This document shows positions 10,745 to 22,700 of a stretch of DNA of 64,000 nucleotides, in pieces. Location: contig NC_066287.1 of assembly GCF_905404315.1 (NCBI RefSeq), positions 3,596,001 through 3,660,000 of the forward strand, read 5' to 3'. The stretch comes from Leptidea sinapis. Taxonomy: Eukaryota; Arthropoda; Insecta; Lepidoptera; Pieridae. Positions within the stretch are counted from its first letter, which is position 1. Every line of letters begins with the position of its first letter. A model generated the notes under the pieces. It was not told where the DNA came from. It was given only the letters and a program-made list of their open reading frames with translations, and did no database searches. The position numbers and the translations under genes are program-made.

Positions 10745-13700
10745 GTAAGCTAAGGATTTCTTGTTAAAATTGTATAGCTAAGTCGAACGATTATAATATT
10801 CTGTGCTTTAGTTATGTTCATCGTATACCTGAGCGGTTTTCTACATGCGAATGAATATACGTTAAACTCATGATTGTAATAAACGTTAAATAAACCAAAA
10901 TATACAAAGTTATTTAGCTAGCAGTGTTTAAAATATTCTTGTGAATGTTTTTAAAATTCTTAAGTACCAATGTAACTAACATAAATATGTTTCACGATTA
11001 AAATCATTTTCAAGGTTAGTAGTCTAGTACCTACATTAAGTTCAGTTCAGAGAGACAAGTTATCATTGTAATGGTTGAGATTCTGATTTTAGTAACTCTC
11101 AGTCAAGTTCAATACATATTACACAAGTCTAAACGATAAATACTTGTACCATTCCAAAGGAACTAAATAATATGTACTAAATAGGAAATAAATTTAAAGT
11201 ACTTGTCAGTCGCCATCTTGCATTTTCTGTGGTAGGTAGGTAAATAAGTTTTTATCTAAGAGCCGAAACACATGATCGGATTTGGTACAGCTGGTAGCGG
11301 ACCATACCATCACACAAAATTATTATCATTACCCTCCGGACTGTACCGAGTACGACGCCGGATCATTTGGTACGAGGCGCCCACTGGACCGGCCGATGGT
11401 TCGATCGTACCAAATCCGACCATATGTATAGGCTATTAGAATTATCGTTATTCGGTTATTCACGGATCTTTTAAGAAAAAACGGGTTTTGATGACCCACA
11501 TAAATATATCCATCTTGAGCCATGAGCACAATTAATGCGGATGTCTGAACATGAGAGGGCCCTTTTCTTTTTACTTCCCGGGAAGGTCGTACCTACAGGG
11601 ATAACTTTAATATTTATCCGAAGTTGTTATAAGTCGTGGTTCTTCTACTATCAAGTAAGTGCCATGCTCATTCGTTGAAGTTAAATTTAATAAAAACTTA
11701 GGAATCAAAAGAAGATTTTGAATAAATTCGCATTTATTTATGCAAGGATATGCTAAAAATATTTTCCGTTCTTACACCGCCTTCCTTAGTGCCTTATGAT
11801 ATCAGCTAAAGCCGAAAAGACATATTATATAAGTAACTTCGTTATGGCATGCCCAATGTCGAAAATACCCATATAATATATACCAAAAAGTTGCTATTCA
11901 TAAAAAATTTCAGTAAACATTTTTGATGAAAAATATGGCATTTCAATAATATTTTAACAGGAAACTCAGACAAATGATAACCAAAGAAGTTTTATATGCT
12001 GTTAGGAAACTAAAATGGAAAATAGTCTTGGGTGTCAAAAAAAATTATTACTGGCATCACTGCAATGATGACATTTGTAATAAAAGCAAAACACTGAGTA
12101 TTGCAGAAAACTTTTAGGGAGGCTTTCGGCTAATTAAAATATTTCTGTAATCTTTGTTCTTAATTTCACTCAATCAATTCCACATGACAATTATGAATAA
12201 ATGAACAAAAAAATCAGACTCATATACACCAGACGTAATTATAATAAAAAAAGAAACAGGTAGGGCCTTAAGTCCAATTAGCGATGATTTACAAGATTAT
12301 GTTAACACGTAATTCGTCTTCGTAGGAATTGTTTTCGCTGCATTAGATAATTATTATCGACTGTTAATTGAAATTAATGTCCGTCGTACATTATTAAAGA
12401 ATCTCATAATTATTTATGTGCGGTATTTCATCTTCTACGCAGTTCGTGATACGCACAGTAATAAACAACCGTTAGTTAGGGATTTTATCTATCTATATTT
12501 TAGATATAAGTTTTATGATATATAAGAGATTTCCAGCTGTGTAATGACTCATCAAGATACCGCATAGTTTCTCAACCTTATTGTGCGCACCGTCCACTTT
12601 GAGAATATGTTTTTTTCTTGAGTATTTTCGTGTATTTTTTTTCCCATTTTAGCCTGTATTTTTTAATCTACCCACGCCCCATCTACGCCATCTTAATGCC
12701 CCCTAATTTTCTCTGGGTCTTCTACTGCTGTTTAACGGGCATGGCTCACGGGATGGGGAGAGGTGAGGCAACCGCCCATGGACATCTGCAACAACAGGTG
12801 TATCAAGAAATGTGTTGCCAGCCTTTAAGGTGACACTAAATGCCAGCGACTGCCGGTCCGCCAGCAATACTTTCAAAATTCTTGGGTGGAAAACAGTTTA
12901 TATGCTTACAATCCTCGTTATTCACTACTAATCTGAATAAATGAACCTACACAAAAAAGTACAAGCTATAAGAATAACTTTTCTGAGAGAAGTACCATAA
13001 AAATGCTTCACGCCATGCCAAAAAACTTGTTTAACTTCAAAGAAAAGTGGTAGTTCAAAAAGGCTCGGCAGTGTTAACTATAACCAACAGCAAGCATTAG
13101 CAACCTACAAATAAGACTTAAGGATATGTGTAACAGGATTAAGTATTGTTCATAGCTCGAAACACTATACTTTCACCACAAAACTTGTCTAAAAACACCA
13201 TGTTTGCGTGTTTTCTGCTTACTCTTCGCCTTAAGGTTGGAGTATGCTTTTTTCTTGAAGGTCCCTAAGTCGTATCTGCTCGGGTAAACCGCAGCCGGTA
13301 ATTGATTCCACGAAATTTCCAACAAAACGCGCGTTTGTGGAATGACAGACGTCTACGTGATGCGGGTGATACTTTGCACGTAATGTCCGGTGGTGGAATT
13401 CGGCCGCTGGAATCGACCCAACGAGTTTTTTGTTGTATAAATATAAAATACAATAAAATATGTTTTAATTTATTATAGTAATTAATATTCTATCGTTTAT
13501 AATGAATTCCACGTGTCTTCTCCATTGCAGTAAGAAAATACGCAGTAAATACAGGTTTTAATACAAATAATGTAATTTATCAGACAGTTTTGTTCAAATT
13601 ACAGTTATTTATGAGTGCTTATTTAGTTTAAGGACATCCTCCAATTTCTTTTTTTAAAGTGAAAACTTCTTTAGACGCACTGAGCCCAAAATTTGTGAGT

Positions 13701-16700
13701 AGTGAATAACACTGAGCGGTCACGATGGCTAAGGGAGACTGTAGTTTTAACTTAGATTACTCGATATCTTGATACTAAATAATCCGGATTTTATAGAGTC
13801 TTATATTATCTAGTCAAATCTATTAATTCGTGTGTGTTTATTGTTGTTTAACAAATATATTTCTTATTTCTCCCAAAAAGTCTTAAGTAATAAATAAATA
13901 AGAAGAAATTGTGTGGTTTTCTGAAACCACGATGCAAGTGAATCTTTTTTTCAAAAAATAACATATTAATATAAGCATAATATGCGAAAGAAGAAAAAAC
14001 AAATCCAAAACTCGTCGACACGTTGGGCATAAATTCATTAATATGATAGTCTTTCAAATTTAAATAAAAAATTATTTATCTGACTGACAAAGACTTCGCC
14101 AGAAAGTTTCTACCTGCAATGGGGTCACCAAATAAATAACATTGTAAAACACTGCTCTCACGTATGTTTATGGTAAAATTTAATAGCATATGCAGGGTTC
14201 TGAATGAAAGAAAGAAAGAAAGAAAAAATGTTTATTGACGTCACTATACATTCTCATAGTTGTGGTTTCGAAAGAATCCACAACGCTGGTCTTCCGTGGA
14301 AACCCTGACTAACGCACAGTCCTGTCACACGAAGGTGTACAAACTATTTATTCTCTATGAGCACAAAGCACAAAAAATAGTGAAACTCGGATCTAAAATT
14401 AAAAACTAACAACAAATAAAAACAATTAAACTTGATTAAAACTTGCCATTGCCACACAAAACAAACTATTTATTTTTGGACATTAATAAGATATTCCTTG
14501 TATTTTAATTTAAATAGCCCTAAACTAACGCAGTTCCGTATGGTAGGTGGAATATTATTCCAACACTTCGTGGAAGCAATGACAGGATCCAGCCATAATT
14601 AATTATTATATATTTATATATTATATATATATTATATATATATTATATATATATTATATATTTAATTCGAATAGCGACCACATTCTGGTCTAGATCGCCG
14701 GAATAGGTTGAACGTCTTCCGGTTGATATTATTTATTTATTGCTCCAACAGGGTGAGCACCAATACAATTTTTAGAATACAAAGTTTTCTTTAGTGTTAA
14801 TTCCGCCAATATTTGTTTTTTAAAAATAATTCGACACGTGTTTCGCCTCTACACGAGGCATCCTGAGGACGTGTTGTCTCGCCAAAATCTGGAACGAGAC
14901 TCTGGCGAGATTTTGGCGAGACAACACGTCCTGAGGATGAAACACGTGTCGAATTATTTTTAAAAACAAATATTGGCGGAATTAACACTAAAGAAAACTT
15001 AAATGTATAATTATGGATTTCCGCATTTTGGGTGACACCCCTGTAGTAGTAGTAGGTGCAAATCGAGATCAAGTAATAAACAGAGCGTTACTTACGTTTT
15101 AGCAAATTAATTAAAGAAACATTTTTAAATAAGAACAAAAAAATTAATGACTCGTTTGTGTTTTTTCCAGAATGTCGACCCTGCTGTTCTGGCAGGGAAA
15201 AGGCAAGTCAAATGGTGCCCCCAATGGCAGGAACTGGATTCACGCACCGGACGCCCTTGTCAAAGGCCATGTGGCGTATCTAGTTAAGGTATTCTTTGAA
15301 AATCTTCTTTACTTCTACAAAAAACAGTCAATTGTATAGTTCTTCATGGCCATAATGGACTATAAAGCAGCTTGACCAATATGGATGGAATTTTAGACAA
15401 CTTTAAGATTAAGCCAGCGAGTGAAAATAAATTCGCCGTTTCAAATCTTAGGCTCTACAAAGTTGATGGTTAATTAAGTATAATATTATTTACCCCATTT
15501 ATGGGAATAAAGAAATAACTTAAAAGTTATGGGGCTAAGTGTAAGGTAAAGGGTTAAGTAAAAGTATAATTCTAATATTTGTGAGATGTTTAGATAAAGT
15601 GTTCCCATAAAAGGTAAAAACTTAAACTGCTTACTGCTGAGTTTCTTGCGGGACCTCTTTTCCGCAGGCCAATTTACCAATGTCCTTCGAGGTGCTGGTA
15701 AGGAAAAGTGTGACGTGCCAAAGAATTTCCTGAAAATCTATTTGCATATAGGAATTTTGTGTTTTTCTTTAACCTTTCAATTTCAAATGACCGAAAACTG
15801 ACATCCGTGGCAATAGCAGCAGCCCCAGCACCAACGTAAGTAGCTTTGAGTTGAAAAAAAAATTCCACCTTCGCACGACACGCCACAAGTTAGGATATCA
15901 TCTCCACCATCTGGATGTGTGGCGGTCCTCCACAGTGCGGTTTTAAGGAGCTTCCTTCCACGTACTACAACGCTGTGGAATCACCTTCCTTGTGCGGTGT
16001 TTCCGGGACGATACGACATGGGTACCTTCAAAAAAAGCGCGTACACCTTCCTTAAAGGCCGGCAACGCTCTTGTGATTCCTCTGGTGTTGCAAGAGAATG
16101 TGGGCGGCGGTGATCACTTTACAACAAGTGACCCGTACGCTCGTTTGTCCTACTATTCCATAAAAACAAAAATAAATAGAGTGATAAATTAAAATTGAAA
16201 TTAGTTTTTCAATAAACTTATTTCAGTTGCGTGTCTTGCTTGCAAATGTGTTTGGGGTGAAAATACGTTACGAGTTACGTTGTGCGTTGTTCATTATACG
16301 CCCCTATGCGCGTGCGTATCTTCATATGCCATACGCCACCCACATACTGATATACTAGACACGTGCGGTGTTGATTACTATCGGGCTATTGTTTGTATCA
16401 TATATTAACAATATGCACATACCGAACTAATTATGTTTTCCTAGTACAATACAGATCCTTGTATTAATAATCAATATTAGCTATTAGTTTACAACTTACA
16501 ATTATATTTCTGCTATCACTCTATAAAAGGTATGATTATTAAGAGAACCATTAACTCAATTGAGATGAAACTTTTCACACAATGAAAACTTTTTGCTTGC
16601 GGCGTCGTCGTGTGCCGGGGCATCTTCTTCCCTTATATATGACTATACTTTTTACACAAATTATCTTGCCCCAAGTTAAGCATATATAGCCTGTGTTGTG

Positions 16701-19700
16701 GGTTACAAGACAATGATATATTTAATACAATATACTTACTTAAACATACATACATTCATTTAAACATACATAAATACATTTAAACATCCATGACTCGGAA
16801 ACAAACATCTATATTCATCATATAAATGCTTGCACCTACCGGGATTCGAACCCGGGACCTCTAGCTTAGTAGGTAGGATCGCTAACCACTCGGCTATACA
16901 GGTTGTCTATATTATGTGCGAAAGGAACGATGGCTGGTCAACTCGTGAACGGGTGCTGCAAGGTCGACCAATGCAATTACTAATTATGACAGTAATCACG
17001 ACCATCATGTTCACGAAGCATCCTTACACAAACAATACTTAATATTTATTGGATGCAGTACCTTACAAACTAATTTGTTTTGTATATTACAGCCATTGTC
17101 AAATACTCTATTGATTGAAAAGAGTGGCCCTTGAGTTTCTTGTATGTTCTTCTCACGAGCTCTACTTTTTTCCGAAAATATGGTAAATTCAGTAATTTAA
17201 AAGAAATATATATAGTGACGTTACAAAAGCGCTTAGCTTAAGCCTTGATGAATGAAGTTTATTTGACTTTATCTTCATAAGATACATAATAGCTTTAAGG
17301 GTAAATGTATATATACACTTTTATAATAGAGTCCCAGCCACTGTTCAGGCATTATCTATAAATAAATTTAAATGTTTTATAAAAAAATTGCTCTGTCGTA
17401 CATCCTATTACTCCACAGCTGAATATCTAAGTGATCGGACAGCCTGGTACTAGATTATGATTATTTTAACTTTAATAAGTCTTATACTTAATTGGATTTA
17501 CGCATCTCATAAATCAATTTTTGATAAAATAGTTGAGTTGTCTCACACAACAATTCTAGTCACTGATGACTTTAAAAATTCTTATAATTGTATTTAGGCA
17601 TGTCAAAAATCAATAATTGAATTAATAGTTAAACTATCTCACACAACAATTCGAGTCACTGATGACTTTAAAAATTCTTATAATTATATTTACGCATGTC
17701 AAAAATCAATAATTGAATTAATAGTTAAACTATCTCACACAACAATTCGAGTCACTGATGACTTTAAAAATTCTTATAATTATATTTACGCATGTCAAAA
17801 ATCAATAATTGAATTAATAGTTAAACTATCTCACACAACAATTCGAGTCACTGATGACTTTAAAAATTCTTATAATTGTATTTACGCATGTCAAAAATCA
17901 ATAAGTGAATTAATAGTTAAACTGTCTCACACAACAATTCTAGTCACTGATGACTATAAAAATTCTTATCAACCGGTATTTGTCTAGATAATTTTTGCCT
18001 GAATCCAATTGTAAGTTTTATTTTTGATTTGTGTGAAAAATTTTGATCCACTAAAATTGTCTGAGAAGTCGTTATTTTTTACGCTTTATACGCTTCACCT
18101 GTATGTAAATTTGTTTGTAACCGACTCATTTGGGCGCGATTTAGACCCACTTTTTACGGCCAGATTTCGTTCAAACTTCGTAGATTTATCGAGGACCGAT
18201 GACAATACATTAATTTATATTTAAATTATTCAATTTTTCAATTCGCAAAATAAGATTATTGTTAATTTGTATAATTTCCATCTATCGTCGAGGAGGCAGG
18301 AAATGATCTTAATTTTAAATTTCAACTATCATCTTTAACCGATTTATCTAATATTAGGAAATTTTCGAATACCAAAGAGAATTTTGTGCTTTCTTGCGTG
18401 TTCTTAAGTTTTTTTAAACTGTTATTTTAATCTGTGTTGTTGTTGCACGATATTTCAAGGACGATACGACATGGATATCTTCAAAAAAAGCGCGTGCGTC
18501 TTTTTAAAACGCCGGCAACTCTCCTGTTTTTCCCTAATTCCTCTGATGTTGATAAGAAAAAATTAGTCGCAGTGTAACATATAAGCTTAGTTACTACACA
18601 ATAATTATAAATCCTTTCAATATATTATGGATTTAAAAAAAAATCATAGAAAAGTTTTATAATAACGCCTTATTTTATCACATTATTAGCTGATGCCCGC
18701 GGCTTCGTCCGCGTAGATAAAGAGTTTGGAAAAAATAAGCAAGTTTGGAATTGAAGATATCTCATGACCTATTCCAGTTCCGGTTCCCGTTTTCACTCCC
18801 GTTCCCAACATATTATATGAATCTTATTTCGAGGAAGATTGTTATGGCAAACTAATCCTAATTTTGGTATTGTTATAGCTCATCGACGTGAATTTCAGTT
18901 TTTCGCAAATCCCGCGGGAACAATGGATTTTTCCGGGATAAAATGTAGCCTATGTCATTTCCCAAGCTCTAGTCTATCGCTGCACCATATTTCATCAAAA
19001 TCGGTTCAGTAGCTCCGGTGTAAAAGCGTAAAAAACAAACTTGTTCAGGCATTACCTATAAATAATTCAAATGTTGTATTAAAAAATGGCTCTATCGTAA
19101 ATCCTACTACTCCACAGCTCAATATCTAAGTGCACCGACAGCCTGGGACTAGATTATGATTATTTTATAGCAATAGCAATGACAGTACAATATTGTATAT
19201 TTGATTAAAGAGAGCGCAAAAAAATGCTGGGAGAGTTTCTTGCGCCGCTTCTTCACGCTCAGAGCGCCATTTGTTTCCGAAGCGGTATTAGTGTCTGGTA
19301 GTTATTAGAAATGACATCAAAATGAAATGTAAAGGAATCAATTTCGAGAAAATAAATGCCTTTTATGCCTTTTTAGGCGTCAAATTTTTAAATTAAAACT
19401 TACAGACACATTTATAATATTAGCAGGGATAGTAAGATATTGTTACAAAAAGGCTTATTGGATATGACCTCGCCTGACCTCAGCGCGTGGCGTTTGTAAA
19501 TAAATCGATGTAATCTGTGGTGCTTGCGGGTGTAAATTTGAGATTTAGCTGAGGTACAGTGGACCCTGGTATATTGGGCGAAGGTTATGTGTTAAGGCGA
19601 CACTACATGCTGGCGACCTTGTGCGATATGAATTCACGGCTCCTATGTAACAAAGCAAATATTGGAACGAAGTTCCTTACGGCTGGCTTGGAGGGGATAG

Positions 19701-22700
19701 GGATTTTGCTGCGCGACCGAACTGAAAAAAATGTGATAGTAAAACCGTAAGAAAAAATCCGTGGAAATAGTGCGTGGAAAAGTGCGTGGAATAAAACCGT
19801 TAAATGAGACGTGCGCAGGCGCGACAGTCGCATACACAAGCGAGTAGTGTATAATACCTTTCTCTTTCTCCCTCTTTTTGTCGATTCTACATTAGCCGAA
19901 GGAACTTCGTTCCTACCTGGTGTCCCACGACACCACATCATTTTGTTCAAAATTCTTGGGTCGAAAATGTAACATTTTAACAGGCGCAAACTGCTTAATT
20001 GCTTACAATCCTCATTATTGATTACTAATCTGAATAAATGTACCTACATAAAAAAGTAAAATCTATAAGGACAACTTTTATGATAGTAGTATACTAAGCA
20101 AATGCATGATGCCGAGAAAAAACTTGTTTAACTGCAAAGAAAACTGGTAGTTCATAATAGCTCTGGAGTGCTAACTTTAACCAACAATAAGCAGTAGCAA
20201 CTTACAAGTAAGACTTAAGGGTATGTGTAACAGGATTAAGTAGTGTTCATAGCTCCAAATCCTATATTTTCACCACAAAACTTGTCTAAAAACACCTTGT
20301 TTGTATGTTGCCTGTTGCAGTTTCTCGGATGCACGCAAGTAGATCAGCCCAAAGGTATCGAGGTGGTGAAGGATGCCATCAAAAAGCTACAGTTCACGCA
20401 GCAGCTGAAGAAATCGGAGACGAAAGACGCAGCCAAATGCAAGAAGGTGGAGATTACAGTCTCCGTGGATGGAGTTGCTATTCAGGTAAATATGTTGTGA
20501 GATTCAATCAAGTGACATATTATCACAATAAAATTTATGGTAACCAGTGGGAGGCGCCTTTGCCCAGGAAGCCGGCTAAATTAAGGGTACCACAACGGCG
20601 CCTATTTCTGCCGTGAAGCATTTATGTGTAAATTGTACTTTGTTTTGGTCTGAAGGGTGCCACAGCTAGTGAAATTACTGGGCAAATGAGACTTAACATA
20701 TTGTCTCAAGGTGACGAGCGCATTTGTAGTGCCACTCAGAACTTTTGGTTTTTTCAAGAATCCTGAGCGGCACTGCATTGTAATGGGTAGGACGTATCAA
20801 TTAACATCAGCTGAACGTCCTGCTCGTCCCTTATTTTCATAAAAAAATGGTGCAGCATACTGCGATACACCCCCAATAAAATCGTACCTTTTCCGTTCGT
20901 CACCGTGGATCCTAGAGATGGATTAAATAATTTAATTTTGATAATCGTTATATCAATTGGTGTTATATATAATAAAATGGCATGTCTGTACATCAAATAT
21001 GTTGCCATAAAATAATTAAAACGTATGTTGTACTTATGTGAGACCAGAAAGTAGTTTTAGAACTGACCTATTGTGACAATTCTCTTGTCTTCATAACATT
21101 TAAGTGTTTGTTTCATTCCAATAGTAGCGCAAATGGATACATCGAAATCTAAGTGGACAAAGTCGCGTCCGCCGTTTGTATAATATTAATTTGGCAACAA
21201 AGCACTTAAACCCCAAAACGTGCGTGAAAAAAATTGAAAGTAGAAAGTCGCATCTATAGACGTGTTGTCGTTCCATAATTCTATTCATAGAGTGGTTTTG
21301 GATTCTGGTCACGTTTTGTTCATAACTTCGACCAAAACGGTGGTGACACAAGCTGGTTTCACTTTTAGTAAAACGTTTACTCGATAAGTAGTGCGTGACG
21401 ATTCGATTTTTAAGACGATGTTTAATTGATTAGTACCTGGACGACCGAGCCTTGCTCGGATTATTAATAAGGTACAAAACTTGAACAAAAACAAAAAAAA
21501 ACTAATAGGACATCTGGATTCGAACGGGGGTCTTCTGCTTTCCGAATCACCCAATGTCCCATCTGAGCTATTATATAGTCTTGAATATACTGGCGATATT
21601 TACCTTTGTAGTCTAATGCTATTGTAGCAGTCTCTCATTAAATCACGGATTAAACTACATTTTTTTTAAATTGAAACCTAGCTAGATCGATTTCTCGCCC
21701 CCGAAACTACCTGTATACAAAATTTCATTAAAATTAGGAGCCGTTTCCGATAAGAATATTAAGATAAGAAATATTTTAAATCTGTATATTAAGAGGTAAC
21801 ATTAACTCAAGCCTTTCTCAAATTGAAGAACCCTAAATCATTATTTCTGTCGCGCTAAATCGTGCGAGACTAAAGTCTTCGCGTTAGGGGTAACTGCAGC
21901 TCCAACTAAAAATCGTAACTAAATAACTTTATAATCAAGGTTTCTTTCCCAGCAATTTCTTGCTCCAAAAACTAACCAATCATAAAAACGAGTTCTGTGG
22001 TATCAATATGAAAGTCATTTATGTTATAGTAACCTTTACCACACAAAAAGTTTTTTGAATAAACTTTGAAATTCCTTTGAATTTCGTAATACATTTGTTT
22101 TGAACATTTTCTTCTTCTTGATCTTGTTGTAAGTTTATGTCTGTTCCTGGTGGATTAATTTATGGTTATGACAGTTTCTATCAAATTCACATATGTGCCT
22201 ATGTACATACATTATCAAGAATGTATTGAGAAGCAACAGTCAAGATGTTAATTTGTTTAAATTTTGCTCTCAATGATTCTTTACGACCAAGGTTATTAAT
22301 AGCGGGAATAGCTCTCTTCTGCAGATTCTAAGATTAAAGCCAATTAAATCTAATTTGTATTTCACCCATCACTAACCTAAGATTAATATAACTATACACG
22401 AGTAAATATTTAAATGGATGATTTTGGCGGTATAAAAGGTTAAACTGAGAATAACAGTTGTCAGATCAGAGATGTCATTTGTCAATTAAAAGGCGAACAA
22501 AAATACAACCTGTCAACATGTGACATTTTAGTCTACATATCCAACAAAATTGATTTTTTATTGCATTTTATGTCATGATCGACGAAACAATAATTGTAGA
22601 TGGATTTGTTTCGGTTTATACATTCGTTCATCATTTACTTTTAAACAGCCATATTCATCATATAAATGCTTGCACCTACCATTATGACCTGTTGATTCCT

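Larger units (their letters stand above)
10745..15170 (+). other. ced-6 intron 1 (if exon 1 is real)
   Basis: A 4.4-kb stretch between the candidate first exon and coding exon 2. It contains MITE F4, L1 LINE pieces split by a TTAA element, a (GAAA)n run, an AT-repeat run and a large fold-back element. No other gene is apparent. Confidence 0.4.
15289..20320 (+). other. ced-6 intron 2
   Basis: A 5-kb intron filled with an L1 LINE end, a tRNA-derived SINE, an L3 LINE end, a 96-bp tandem array, a Helitron-like element broken by another L3 LINE, and a TTAA element with a nested MITE that reaches exon 3. No host gene recognised. Confidence 0.7.

Noticed and set aside
16830..16910. A tRNA gene on the - strand
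   Set aside because: The A and B boxes are present, but the acceptor stem does not close and a SINE body follows, so it is a tRNA-derived SINE head.
17487..18014. CRISPR-like regular array
   Set aside because: The repeated unit is the whole 96 bp with no variable spacers, and this is an animal genome.
19603..19989. A 128-residue - strand protein
   Set aside because: It lies across the TTAA element and nested F2 MITE; a similar shadow appears in the F2 copy at 8014-8250.
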